Of a DNA stretch of 64,000 nt, positions 54,631 through 63,517 are shown in pieces. The DNA is from Anaerolineaceae bacterium. Its GTDB lineage: Bacteria; Chloroflexota; Anaerolineae; Promineifilales; Promineifilaceae. The stretch spans positions 19,145 to 83,144 of the forward strand of contig PABI01000115.1 in NCBI GenBank assembly GCA_002699125.1. Reading direction: 5' to 3'. The notes beneath the pieces were generated by a model. That model was given only the letters and a program-made list of their open reading frames with translations. It was not told the DNA's origin and searched no databases. Position numbers and translations under genes: made by a program. Positions within the stretch are counted from its first letter, which is position 1. The number at the start of each line of letters is the position of its first letter.

Positions 54631-55029
54631 ATGGCAGAGGATACGCAAAAAACCATTTTAGTAATAGAAGATGATCCGGTGATTCGCGGCCTGTTGGAAC
54701 TGAATTTGGGTGATGAAGGCTATACCATCATCACTGCTGAAGATGGGCAGGAAGGCGTGCGCCTGGCCGGAGAAAAGCTGCCCGGCCTTATCTTAATGGA
54801 CATGCGCCTGCCTAATATCACCGGCTGGGAAGCCACGCGCCAATTAAAGGCAGCCGAGAAAACCCGCCATATTCCCATCGTTGCCCTGACAGCTCAATCA
54901 ACCTCCCAGGATTTGCGCCGTTGTTTTGATGCCGGCTGTGATGCCTTTATGACCAAACCGATCCAGTTTGCCCAGCTTTTCACCAAAATTGAAATGCTGC
55001 TCAATCGATCCGTGAATATTGCCAAGTAA
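54631..55029 (+). CDS. single-domain response regulator (receiver only)
   Basis: 132 aa from the ATG at 54631, with AGAGGA upstream; the frame opens at 54571. Receiver fold: ILVIEDDPVIRGLLELNLGD with the acid pocket, the phospho-acceptor aspartate in LILMDMRLPNITGWEATRQL, IVALTAQSTS with the switch Thr, and FMTKPIQFAQLF with the conserved Lys. No output domain. The following gene is a hybrid kinase, so the two form a phosphorelay; the start regions are 61 bp apart. Confidence 0.93.
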   Translation: MAEDTQKTILVIEDDPVIRGLLELNLGDEGYTIITAEDGQEGVRLAGEKLPGLILMDMRLPNITGWEATRQLKAAEKTRHIPIVALTAQSTSQDLRRCFDAGCDAFMTKPIQFAQLFTKIEMLLNRSVNIAK

Positions 55030-55090
55030 AATCCCAGGGAAATTATTCTCAGGTGTGAAAAACCCGAGGGGTTTGTTAGACGAAGAACAA

Positions 55091-56704
55091 ATGAAAGAAG
55101 ATACCGCCCTGATTTTGGTAGTTGATGATAATGAGATTAATCGTGATCTGTTGGTGCATCGTTTGGCGCGCGTGGGTCATAAAGTCGTTGAAGCTGAAAA
55201 CGGCCGTGCCGCTCTGGAAAAGCTTGCCACCCATTGCATTGACATCATTTTATTAGACATCATGATGCCCGAGATGAGTGGGTTTGAGCTGCTGCCCATG
55301 CTAAAAGGCGATCCCCAAACGCAAAACATCCCGGTCATTGTTATCTCCTCAGCCGACGATATTGACAGCGTTGTCAAAAGCATTGAGCTGGGCGCTGAAG
55401 ATTATTTGCCCAAACCATTTAACTTACCTTTGCTCAACGCCCGCATCAACGCCAGCCTGGCGCGCAAACGGCTGTATGACAAAGAGCAAAACCGTCTGCA
55501 AGAGATAGCTACGCTGCAAAAAATTGATGCGGAGCTGAATGCAACGCTGGACATGAAGCGGGTCATGGAAATCACCCTCAGCTGGGCGCTGCGCCAGGTG
55601 GGCGGCGAGTCTGGTGTGATGGGTACACTGGCCGAGGACCGGCTGCACGTGGTCACGTCACAGGGCTACACCTACGAAATTTATGAGGATTCGCCGTTTG
55701 TGCTGCTGGATCAATTGCCCGCAGCGCAGCAGGCGCTCAACGCTGGCGAGCTGGCTTACGAAGCACAAACGGCGCGGGCTGGTTTGCTGGCCCGCACCCA
55801 AAGCCAGATTGTACTGCCAATTTATCGGGATACGGCCGTCCTCGCTCTACTCATGTTGGAAAGCACCCAGGCAAACCAGTGGGGACCAGACCATCTGGCC
55901 TTTTTGCAACGATTGGGCAACCATGCGGCCATCGCCCTGGCCAATGCCCAGCTGGTAGAGGCAATGAGGGTGGCCAATCAGGCCAAAAGCGAATTTGTCT
56001 CCTTTGTTTCCCACGAACTCAAAATCCCCATGACGTCCATCAAAGGCTATGCCGATTTGCTGCTCTCCGGCAATTTTGGTCCGATTAACGAGGCCCAAAC
56101 CTCCTTCTTAGACACCATTCGCAACAATGTCAACCGGATGAGCCGCCTGGTGACGGATCTGACCGACGTCTCGCGCTTGGAATCGGGCCAATTGCACCTG
56201 GAAACGCAGCCAATTCAATTGGCCGATGTGATTGCTGAGGTCGCTTCCTCCACGCGGGGGCAGATTGAAGAGAAGCAGCAAACGCTGGTGCTCACAGTGC
56301 CAGATAATTTGCCCGACGTTTGGGCCGACCGCACCCGCCTGGCCCAAATCCTGACCAATCTAGTGAGCAACGCCTACAAATACACGCCGGAAAACGGCCG
56401 TATCACCATCTTTGCCGAAGAGATGAACAGCGTCAACGAAGATGCCGAAGTCCAGCCCGTGGTCCACGTTTCCGTGGCCGACACCGGCCTGGGCATCAAA
56501 GACGACGAGCAAAAAGCGATTTTTAGCAAGTTCTTCCGCGGCAGTGACGACGAAGCACTCCAGTCGCCGGGCACAGGGTTGGGGCTAAACATTACGAAGA
56601 ATTTGGTTGAGTTGCATGACGGCCGTATCTGGTTCGAAAGCAAATACCGCGAAGGCACCACCTTTCACTTCATCATCCCCGTGGCCAATGGGCATCAAGG
56701 ATAA
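55091..56704 (+). CDS. soluble hybrid histidine kinase (REC-GAF-HisKA-HATPase)
   Basis: 537 aa from the ATG at 55091; an open frame continues upstream to 55019 but only with TTG or GTG starts and no ribosome site. Order: receiver (LVVDDNEINRDLLVHRLARV, LLDIMMPEMSGFELLPML), coiled linker, GAF (IYEDSPFVLLDQLPAAQQAL, IVLPIYRDTAVLALLMLEST), HisKA with the phospho-histidine in FVSFVSHELKIPMTSIKGYA, and HATPase with N box LTNLVSNAYKYTPENG, VADTGLGI and GTGLGLNITKNLVELH. No membrane segment, so it reads a cytoplasmic signal through GAF. N-terminal receivers are typical of phosphorelay kinases. Confidence 0.92.
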   Translation: MKEDTALILVVDDNEINRDLLVHRLARVGHKVVEAENGRAALEKLATHCIDIILLDIMMPEMSGFELLPMLKGDPQTQNIPVIVISSADDIDSVVKSIELGAEDYLPKPFNLPLLNARINASLARKRLYDKEQNRLQEIATLQKIDAELNATLDMKRVMEITLSWALRQVGGESGVMGTLAEDRLHVVTSQGYTYEIYEDSPFVLLDQLPAAQQALNAGELAYEAQTARAGLLARTQSQIVLPIYRDTAVLALLMLESTQANQWGPDHLAFLQRLGNHAAIALANAQLVEAMRVANQAKSEFVSFVSHELKIPMTSIKGYADLLLSGNFGPINEAQTSFLDTIRNNVNRMSRLVTDLTDVSRLESGQLHLETQPIQLADVIAEVASSTRGQIEEKQQTLVLTVPDNLPDVWADRTRLAQILTNLVSNAYKYTPENGRITIFAEEMNSVNEDAEVQPVVHVSVADTGLGIKDDEQKAIFSKFFRGSDDEALQSPGTGLGLNITKNLVELHDGRIWFESKYREGTTFHFIIPVANGHQG

Positions 56705-56745
56705 TTGTGAATGGTGAATTGAGAATCGTGAATTGTGAATGAAGT
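56704..56745. repeat. GTGAAT-type repeat after the kinase gene
   Basis: ATTGTGAATGGTGAATTGAG with GTGAATTGTGAATG follows the stop directly. The inverse copy is at 57013-57060, on the other side of a small gene. Confidence 0.65.
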
Positions 56746-56751
56746 GACCCG

Positions 56752-57030
56752 TTATCTTGCTAGAGGCAGCAAGCTTATCAGAGACGAGAGCAATCCTAAA
56801 AAACCACCGATGAGCAAGACAATCGCAAATAAGTAGGAGAACAATTGGGAAACGGGCGACCTCGCCCAGCCTTTCGGTGCCAAAAATCGCTGCCGATTTT
56901 GCCGCGCCCAAAAACCATCCCAACGGTCACGATGACGCAAAATTTGATAAACCATAAAGCAGCCCGCCCCAAACGCAACCTCAGAAAAAACGAACCCCCA
57001 GATAATCTCACTCACAACTACCCCATTCAC
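56752..57030 (-). CDS. small two-helix membrane protein
   Basis: 92 aa with a GTG start at 57030 inside a GTGAAT repeat; an alternative start would be the GTG near 57015. Two hydrophobic segments (IIWGFVFSEVAFGAGCFMVY and LFSYLFAIVLLIGGFLGLLS) flank a basic loop. No family is recognised. It lies between inverted copies of the same repeat, as if the unit were a cassette. Confidence 0.45.
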   Translation of the reverse strand: MNGVVVSEIIWGFVFSEVAFGAGCFMVYQILRHRDRWDGFWARQNRQRFLAPKGWARSPVSQLFSYLFAIVLLIGGFLGLLSSLISLLPLAR

Positions 57031-57060
57031 AATTCACTATTAACCGTTCACAATTCACAA
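57013..57060. repeat. ATTCAC-type repeat (inverse of GTGAAT)
   Basis: CATTCACAATTCACTATTAA and ACAATTCACAATTAC, right before the stop of the giant gene on the minus strand. Confidence 0.65.
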
Positions 57061-60000
57061 TTACTCCGCTTCATCCAAATCTTCCAAAATGGCACCGCCG
57101 ATAGGGGTCAGACTCGGTTCTTCAAGTAGCAGATCTTCCAGCTCGGTGCGGGCCTGGCCGAGTTGGGCGTCGTTGCCCTCATAGCGGGCCAGCAGCGTCA
57201 GGCCAGCGGCGTACGCTTCTTCTGCCAGTTGAAATTCCTCCAGCCGCAATGCCGTCAGACCCACTTTGAAGACCGCTTCCGTTCGATCATTCAGCGCGTT
57301 TTCGCTGGTAGGTTGGATGAGTTGGGTGGCTCGCAAATAGTCGTTCAGCGCGTCCTGGTAACGAGCTTCCTGGTAGCGCCTGTCGCCGCGTCGCAGATAG
57401 TGCCAGCCCAAATTGGCGTCCACAAAAAAGTCACGCCAGGTCTGGTGCTCTTCGGGATTTAGTTCGTAGGCGCGCTCCACATCGGCGATGATTTGCGTGT
57501 AGACGCGGGCAGCGTTGTTTTCCCAGCCGGGTTGGGCAGAGAACATATTTTGCACAAAACGGAAGCCGTACTCGGCCCGGTAGCGCCAGTACAAATCGGG
57601 TCGTTCCAGGTCGGAAACGGCCGTTCCCACCCCACCAAATAACGGCCAATAAATGTCCTGTAGCGTCACATCCGGGTAACTCAACTGGTACGCCGCTAGA
57701 TTGGCCCCTGCTGCGCGCACCACCACAATATCTTCCGTCAGCACCGCCAGTTCTAGACCCAGATTTCCCAGCAAAGCCGCCTGCTGCCACTGTCTGTCCA
57801 GCAGCGCTACCTGGGCCAGGGCAAACGCTGTTTCCGCATCTTCGATATCGGCCGGATCAACCTCCAGCTCTGTGCTGCGCAGCAGGCTGAGCAACGGTGT
57901 AACGTCCACTTCTGCTTGGGCACGGTTGGCAAACTGAATCAAGTCAGCCTGGGCCAGCAGAACGGCCGCACCATCATCAGCGGCTTCAGCTCGCTGGAGT
58001 CCTTCACTGTACCATTGCTCCGCTTGTGCAAACTCGCCCAGGGCTACGCTGGCCAAACCCGCTTTAAACGGCGCGCGTACCACGTCAGGTGCGCGGGTAG
58101 CCACCAGTTCATAATAGCCCAGCGCCACATCATATTCACCGTTGGCAAAGCGTTTGTCCCCTTGAGTCAGCGTACCGTTTACAGCGTGGGGATAAATAGT
58201 TTCTCGATAGAAATTGGGCTGGTAATCAGCAAAATCGACGGGGTCGAGCATCAGGGCCACGTCGGTGTCCTCCAGGGCGTCGAACAGCCAGACACGGGCA
58301 GAGGGACCGGTGTCCTCAGGGAGGTTGCGCCAGATTTCGTAAGCTATGCGCCCACGAACGTGCCAGTAGCGGGCTATCTCAGGGTTTAGCTCAATGGCCT
58401 CACTGTAGCTGTTATAGGTGTCTTTTCGCACCTCGACCGAATCATAGCCTGGGCAATTACGCAATAAGTATTGTACTCTCGCCAGCGATTGATATGTTTC
58501 GGCCATGTCGGTCGGGACGCGACCCGGCAGGGAGAGGGCGGTCTTGAAATTTTCGATGGCCAGTTCCAGATCGGCGGCCGAGGCCAGCCTTTGCTCCTCG
58601 CTCAGGTCCGGGTCAGTACAGCGATCCTGGGTTAGCGTACCTTGTTCATCTTGCAGCATGCCCAGCCGCCAATGCAGCGTGCCTAATGAAATGTAGATGG
58701 TGGGGTCCCGGGGGATAAGTTCGGCCGTTTTTTGCCACGCTTCCAACGCTTTATCGTAGTCGTGCAGGGAGTAGTAGCTAAAGCCCAACCCCAGGTACGC
58801 TTCATCGGAGCCGTCGTTGAGGGAAATGGCCTTTTCAAACCGTTCCACCGCTGTCTCGAACTGATTTTGCCCATAAGCCAGCCAGCCCAGCCCGGTCCAC
58901 GCCTGTACCTGGCTTTGCTGGTTCAACGCCTGTTCGCCGCTAATCTCCAAGGCAGCCTGGTAGTTCGTTTCGGCTGCCTCCCAGGCCCCCTCAATGTGGT
59001 AAGTGACGCCGCGCCACAGGCGGTAGTAGGCGTTGTTTGGCTGTCTGTAGATGAGCCTCCCCTGTTCTTTGAGGATGGTTTGGGAATCGGGTGTGTCTTC
59101 ATCGGCCTGGGTGCTTTCGCCCAGCCGGGCCATGTTGCGACTGGCCAGCAGTTCGGTATTGTCGGCAAAGGAGACCAATTGATCGTAATCATTCAGGGCG
59201 TCAGCAAAATCACCCAACTGCATATAGATGGCGGCCCGGTTAGACAACGCCTGGAACCAGACAGATTTAGTATCACGCAGGAGAGGGTCCAGCAGCCGAA
59301 CGGCCGCACGCGTGTCCACGCCTAAAATTTTGTCCTGGGCAGTTTCAATTGCCTCATCGTAGGCATCCAGTGCCTTTCGGGCCAGATCGTTCGCGGGTTC
59401 CTGTTCCGGCATCAGCAGTGAGCGGTCACGCAGACTGTTGCCCACAATTAAGTAGTGATAGCTAAATACCTCCCGCCACAGGTGGCTGCCCATCACAAAC
59501 AGGGTAAATAGGGCAATGAACAATGCCGTGAACCGCAGCCAGGCGGGATACGGCCGTGGTTTGTCAGGCCAGATGCGCGACTGCCAGAAAGCGCGAGTGG
59601 CCCCGCCAATCATCAGCAATATGCCCAGCGAGGGGTAAATGTCAGGCATGGTGAACCAAGGATAGAACAGCGAACCAAGCCGCAGCAGCAGCAGAACTAG
59701 GCCCGCCAGCCCAATCCACTCAGCCAGCCGGCTGCCGGGGAACATGTGGTGGCGAATTTGCAACGGCCGTAACACAAACGCCCACAGCGGCGGCACAAAC
59801 AGTCCCAAATAAAGATACGGGTACAAATCGGCCAGGCTGTACGGCGTGGCGGGGAAATCATAGTTGAGCAGCATGGGGAAGCGGCTGCCTAACAGAGCCA
59901 AAACCAGCAGCACAACGACGCTGCCAATGTACCAGACACCCATACGGCCGTAAACCAGACGATAGCTCCAATCTTCCTGGGGCAGTGCAGCGGGCAGGTA

Positions 60001-62310
60001 GCCTTCGATGCGCCGGCGCACAGTTTCGTAGCGGGCTGTGTTACCGGGCACGATGAGCTGTTTCATGTCGCTGTTCAGGGCAAAATCGGAATCATCCGCC
60101 AACGGTTCACGAATAAGCATCAAATCAGCAACAATCAACTTGGTGATGTCTTCCCAGGCGATTTGTTCATCGTTGACCCGCAGCCTTTGGCCGTTTAGGC
60201 GCACGCGCCCCCGCCCGGCCTGCTGTAACGTGCGCAGCGGCGTAAAGACCAGGGCAGCAATGCCCACAACGGTTGACAGCAGCACATACACCACCAACAT
60301 GCCCACGCCAACTTGCAGCGCCACGTCGGTATCGGCTGAAGGAATGGCGTTAACGGTCAGCCCGGCATCGGTAATGGCCGGGCGGAAGCGGAAGGGGGCG
60401 GCCGTATTGCTTACAGCCGGCGCTTCCGTTTCAATTTCGACTTCCGCTTCAGGATTGGCCGGGGTGTCTTCGAGCTCCTGGAAGATGAGCGACGGCCACA
60501 GCACAAATTCGCGCCCCTTGAAGGTGATGGCCGGCGAAACCAGGCTGCCGGTATCTAGACGGATGGTGTACAGGGGCAGCAAAAAAATCACAATGGAAAG
60601 GAAGATGAAGATGGCGTGGCGGAACAGCACGGTGGCGGGATGGCGGTAACGGATGGGATAGGTGTATTCAGAAACGGCCGTGGCCACCCGTTGCGCCGCT
60701 TCTTGCTGATTATCATCCAGCTGTTCATCGTGGGCGATGGCGTGCAGCCGGTCGGCAATCTCTGTCACCCAGAGCTCATCGTTTAGCTGCTGGTACAGGC
60801 CAAGTGCCCGTTCAAACTGGAGGATGGCGGCCTGCACCTCGTTGCTGCTGGTGGCGGCCAGCCCCAGATGGGCTTCGGCCAGCAGCACGCGGGCGCGGGC
60901 TTCCAGGGCATCATCCTCGTATTGGCGGATTTCTGGCAGGGCTTCGTTGGCGTAATGTTGGGCGGCTTCCGGCTCGCCCTGGCCTAGCAATGCCTCGGCC
61001 AGACCTAGATTCACGGAGAGCCGACGGTAGCCGCCCAGCGGCGCTTCATCTTCGGCCAGCAGCCGCCGGAAGAGCGTTTCGGCCTGCTGGTTGTCGTCCA
61101 GGCTCAGGTAAAGATAGGCCAGCTTCTCATCAGCGGCGACGGCTTCGGTAGGCTCGCCATACTGCTCCAGCAGCTGGTCGGCCTGCTTGTACTCGTGCGC
61201 CCCGCTAACAAACAGTCGAGCAACAATCCAGTCCAGATCAAGCAGTATCGGCCAGAAGCGGGGATGCCAGACGCGTCGTCCGAGGTAAATGCTCATATAA
61301 ATTAGCAGCGGCAGCGACAGCAAAAAGACGGCAAAGTCGCGCAGCTGGTGCAGCCGGTTGGGTGGTTCCGGCAGAGCGGGCGGGTTGTGCTCGCGGGTGG
61401 CTTCGGCCAGGCCGACGTAGGCATCGCCTAAAGCCAGCTTCGTATAGGCGTGTTCAATTTGAATACGCCTCTGGTCGGTGACGCTGCTGATAACTTCGGG
61501 TTGGGAAACGGCCGTTGCCTCCCCAGTCACCAAACGCTGCTCTTCCGCCTCAAACAGGATCAACGTCTCTTCATACGCCTCAATTGCCTCCACAAACTGC
61601 CCCATCTGCGCCAGCGACTCGCCGTGGGCGCGAATGACATAGGGTCGCAGCAGCGGCGACAGGTTGGGTTTGTGGCGCAATGTTTCCAGCGTGGCCAGGC
61701 TGCTGGACCAGAGGCCGCGCAGCTGGTTAACTCTGGCCCACATGTGGCGCAGCAAATCATCCAGCAGTTCCAAATCTTGTCCGAGCACCGCCAGGTAAAA
61801 GCGGGCGTCGTTGACGGTGTCCAGCAGCCGCTCGATTTCAGTGATTTGCCGCTCTTTGTGGTAAAGGCGGAAGCTGTCGATGAGGGTGTTGATGCCGGCG
61901 GTCTGATCGACAAAAAGCAGGTGGTACAAAATGAGGCGGCGCTGCTGCTGCGGGTTGAGATCGGGGGCACTTTCCCAATAATCCAGGGCGCGCTGATGGG
62001 CGGTGAGGTAGGCGTCGCGGTCGCGGGCAATCCAGCGGCGCTGCAAAAAGACGCGCTCGTCGGGGCGGATGGCGTAGGTGTCGGGCTCGTCTTCGCTGGT
62101 GGAGAGAGTGCGCACAAAGGAGTAGCGCAGCAATCGTTCGATGAGGCCTTCGTTACGGCCGTCGTCAATCTGGCGCATCGCGGCAAACAAATCGGCATTA
62201 AACCAGACCGGCACGGCGGCCAGCAGCAGCGCGTCAGCCATCATCGGATGCACTTCATCCAGGATGCGGTTCAAGTATACGGTGGTTGTGGCGGTAACGT
62301 CGCTGCTCAT
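57061..62310 (-). CDS. giant TPR/membrane protein with STAND-type winged-helix N-terminus
   Basis: 1,749 aa. Residues 1-130 (YLNRILDEVHPMMADALLLA, then FAAMRQIDDGRNEGLIERLL) look like the winged-helix region that follows the NACHT/NB-ARC part of STAND ATPases. Then come TPR-like helices, a membrane region from about residue 340 with at least seven segments (AVFLLSLPLLIYMSIYLG, IFIFLSIVIFLLPLYTI, VGMLVVYVLLSTVVGIAALV), a small beta domain between helices (RVRLNGQRLRVNDEQIAWED), and about 700 C-terminal residues of TPRs (GLGFSYYSLHDYDKALEAWQ). The matching ATPase is the next gene. No ribosome site is visible; the gene begins right after an inverted repeat. Role: probable sensor or effector half of a split STAND system (inference). 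Confidence 0.75.
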   Translation of the reverse strand: MSSDVTATTTVYLNRILDEVHPMMADALLLAAVPVWFNADLFAAMRQIDDGRNEGLIERLLRYSFVRTLSTSEDEPDTYAIRPDERVFLQRRWIARDRDAYLTAHQRALDYWESAPDLNPQQQRRLILYHLLFVDQTAGINTLIDSFRLYHKERQITEIERLLDTVNDARFYLAVLGQDLELLDDLLRHMWARVNQLRGLWSSSLATLETLRHKPNLSPLLRPYVIRAHGESLAQMGQFVEAIEAYEETLILFEAEEQRLVTGEATAVSQPEVISSVTDQRRIQIEHAYTKLALGDAYVGLAEATREHNPPALPEPPNRLHQLRDFAVFLLSLPLLIYMSIYLGRRVWHPRFWPILLDLDWIVARLFVSGAHEYKQADQLLEQYGEPTEAVAADEKLAYLYLSLDDNQQAETLFRRLLAEDEAPLGGYRRLSVNLGLAEALLGQGEPEAAQHYANEALPEIRQYEDDALEARARVLLAEAHLGLAATSSNEVQAAILQFERALGLYQQLNDELWVTEIADRLHAIAHDEQLDDNQQEAAQRVATAVSEYTYPIRYRHPATVLFRHAIFIFLSIVIFLLPLYTIRLDTGSLVSPAITFKGREFVLWPSLIFQELEDTPANPEAEVEIETEAPAVSNTAAPFRFRPAITDAGLTVNAIPSADTDVALQVGVGMLVVYVLLSTVVGIAALVFTPLRTLQQAGRGRVRLNGQRLRVNDEQIAWEDITKLIVADLMLIREPLADDSDFALNSDMKQLIVPGNTARYETVRRRIEGYLPAALPQEDWSYRLVYGRMGVWYIGSVVVLLVLALLGSRFPMLLNYDFPATPYSLADLYPYLYLGLFVPPLWAFVLRPLQIRHHMFPGSRLAEWIGLAGLVLLLLRLGSLFYPWFTMPDIYPSLGILLMIGGATRAFWQSRIWPDKPRPYPAWLRFTALFIALFTLFVMGSHLWREVFSYHYLIVGNSLRDRSLLMPEQEPANDLARKALDAYDEAIETAQDKILGVDTRAAVRLLDPLLRDTKSVWFQALSNRAAIYMQLGDFADALNDYDQLVSFADNTELLASRNMARLGESTQADEDTPDSQTILKEQGRLIYRQPNNAYYRLWRGVTYHIEGAWEAAETNYQAALEISGEQALNQQSQVQAWTGLGWLAYGQNQFETAVERFEKAISLNDGSDEAYLGLGFSYYSLHDYDKALEAWQKTAELIPRDPTIYISLGTLHWRLGMLQDEQGTLTQDRCTDPDLSEEQRLASAADLELAIENFKTALSLPGRVPTDMAETYQSLARVQYLLRNCPGYDSVEVRKDTYNSYSEAIELNPEIARYWHVRGRIAYEIWRNLPEDTGPSARVWLFDALEDTDVALMLDPVDFADYQPNFYRETIYPHAVNGTLTQGDKRFANGEYDVALGYYELVATRAPDVVRAPFKAGLASVALGEFAQAEQWYSEGLQRAEAADDGAAVLLAQADLIQFANRAQAEVDVTPLLSLLRSTELEVDPADIEDAETAFALAQVALLDRQWQQAALLGNLGLELAVLTEDIVVVRAAGANLAAYQLSYPDVTLQDIYWPLFGGVGTAVSDLERPDLYWRYRAEYGFRFVQNMFSAQPGWENNAARVYTQIIADVERAYELNPEEHQTWRDFFVDANLGWHYLRRGDRRYQEARYQDALNDYLRATQLIQPTSENALNDRTEAVFKVGLTALRLEEFQLAEEAYAAGLTLLARYEGNDAQLGQARTELEDLLLEEPSLTPIGGAILEDLDEAE

Positions 62311-62317
62311 TGATAAA

Positions 62318-62410
62318 AACCTGACAGGTTTACGAAATCATCTAATCATTAAGAAAAGTTGCTATTCAAGATACCATTTCCTTCCAGGTAGTTAGTAAAC
62401 CTGTCAGGTT
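62318..62410. repeat. inverted repeat AACCTGACAGGTTTAC...GTAAACCTGTCAGGTT
   Basis: Arms at 62318-62333 and 62395-62410 are exact reverse complements, each also palindromic in its core. The repeat fills the space between the ATPase stop and the giant gene start, so the mRNA hairpin would lie before the downstream gene. Confidence 0.8.
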
Positions 62411-62416
62411 TGAGGC

Positions 62417-63517
62417 TCATAGATCATTAAAGAAGTCGTCGTCGGCGCTGGTGGTGGCCATGGCGTGATCGGCCATCATGGCCAGGGCACCAGGCACGCC
62501 GCCGCTGGTGACGAGAATCGTGCGCCAATCCAGGCCGAGGGCCACTTTGCGCCGCTCTTCAAAATATTCGCGCACAGTGGGTTCGTCAAACGGTTCCAGG
62601 CGGGTTTGCACCAGCAGATTGCTCATGTTCAATTCGCTCAGGTCAGGCGTTTGCCGCCCCGTGACGATGATAACCAGGTCGGCTAGCTGGCTGTCGCGCA
62701 GCCGGGTGAGCAGTTCCTGGCGCAGCCAGCGGTCGGCGTCGGGTTTGATCGCTTCGTAGGAGTCGAACAGCAGCACCACCGGGGCGCGGTCGGCCACCAG
62801 GTTGGTGAGGGCGGCAAAAAAGGCGTCGTTGATCTGGCGCTCCACGCGGCTTTGGTCGGCGGCGCTGTCGGTGCGCAGGATGCCCATGTTGTCTTCGGTG
62901 ATGGCGGCGTTGGTGGGTTGTTCGGAGACGGCCGTTCCTACCCGGTACGCATCCAGGCCATCCCACCAATCGATGTGTACCCGCAGTTCGGCGCAGCGGC
63001 TGATGAGCACGGTGAGCAGCTGGCGGCGCTGGCAGTAAGCCACCAGCGAACCGGCCCGGGCCGATAACGTTTCGCCGCTCAATTCTTCATAATTGATGGT
63101 GATGTCCAGGCATAATCCGCGAATTTCTTCCAGGTTAAAGCTGTTGACGATGTTTTGGCGCAAGAGTCCGAGGCCAGAAACGGCCCCAATCGGCGCGTCG
63201 CTGTAGCTGTTGATGATCTCGTTAAGCTGGTTGAAGTAGGCAGGCTGGTTCAGCTGCTGGCGGATGAGGCGCACCAGTCCCAAAAAGTCGTGGTGCTCCT
63301 GCCGGGGATTGCGAAAATCGACGTAGACGGCGGGTAAATTGACGGTGGACTCCTGGCAGTGGTGCTGCATCCGTCCCGCCAGCCACGTTTTGCCCATGTC
63401 TTTGGTCGCCTGGATGAGCATCACCGCCTGCCGCGTCTCGGGCCGCAGCAGTTTTTGAAAGCCGAGGAATTTGCGTTCCTGGTTCACAAATAGGGCAGGG
63501 TTGTAAATATTGCTCAT
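62417..63517 (-). CDS. STAND-like P-loop ATPase with an inserted effector-associated domain
   Basis: 366 aa. Walker A region MLIQATKDMGKTWLAGRM (first Gly is replaced by Ala), the strand AVYVDFRNPRQE, Walker B APVVLLFDSYEAI and sensor VIIVTGRQTPDL give an AAA/STAND core. Between residues about 115 and 190 it carries LLRQNIVNSFNLEEIRGLCL, DITINYEELSG and CAELRVHIDWW, an effector-associated domain of the same style as at the end of the protein encoded at 48139-48921. It ends with a WTxSGGVPGALAM-type helix bundle. The gene precedes the giant membrane protein on the same strand, so the two are co-transcribed. No ribosome site is visible. Confidence 0.75.
   Translation of the reverse strand: MSNIYNPALFVNQERKFLGFQKLLRPETRQAVMLIQATKDMGKTWLAGRMQHHCQESTVNLPAVYVDFRNPRQEHHDFLGLVRLIRQQLNQPAYFNQLNEIINSYSDAPIGAVSGLGLLRQNIVNSFNLEEIRGLCLDITINYEELSGETLSARAGSLVAYCQRRQLLTVLISRCAELRVHIDWWDGLDAYRVGTAVSEQPTNAAITEDNMGILRTDSAADQSRVERQINDAFFAALTNLVADRAPVVLLFDSYEAIKPDADRWLRQELLTRLRDSQLADLVIIVTGRQTPDLSELNMSNLLVQTRLEPFDEPTVREYFEERRKVALGLDWRTILVTSGGVPGALAMMADHAMATTSADDDFFNDL

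Larger units (their letters stand above)
842..62941. repeat. genome-wide palindrome ACGGCCGT (HIP1-like), about 100 copies
   Basis: By-eye count of exact copies across the window is close to 100, in coding and non-coding DNA. In genes it is read in all three frames: Thr-Ala-Val, Asn/Asp-Gly-Arg and Arg-Pro. Near matches (GCGGCCGT, TCGGCCGT) are also frequent. First exact copy near 842, last near 62933. Confidence 0.9.

Noticed and set aside
61450..62313. Plus-strand ORF of 287 aa over the start of the giant gene
   Set aside because: Antisense to a continuous 1,749-aa frame with TPR pattern. No ribosome site.
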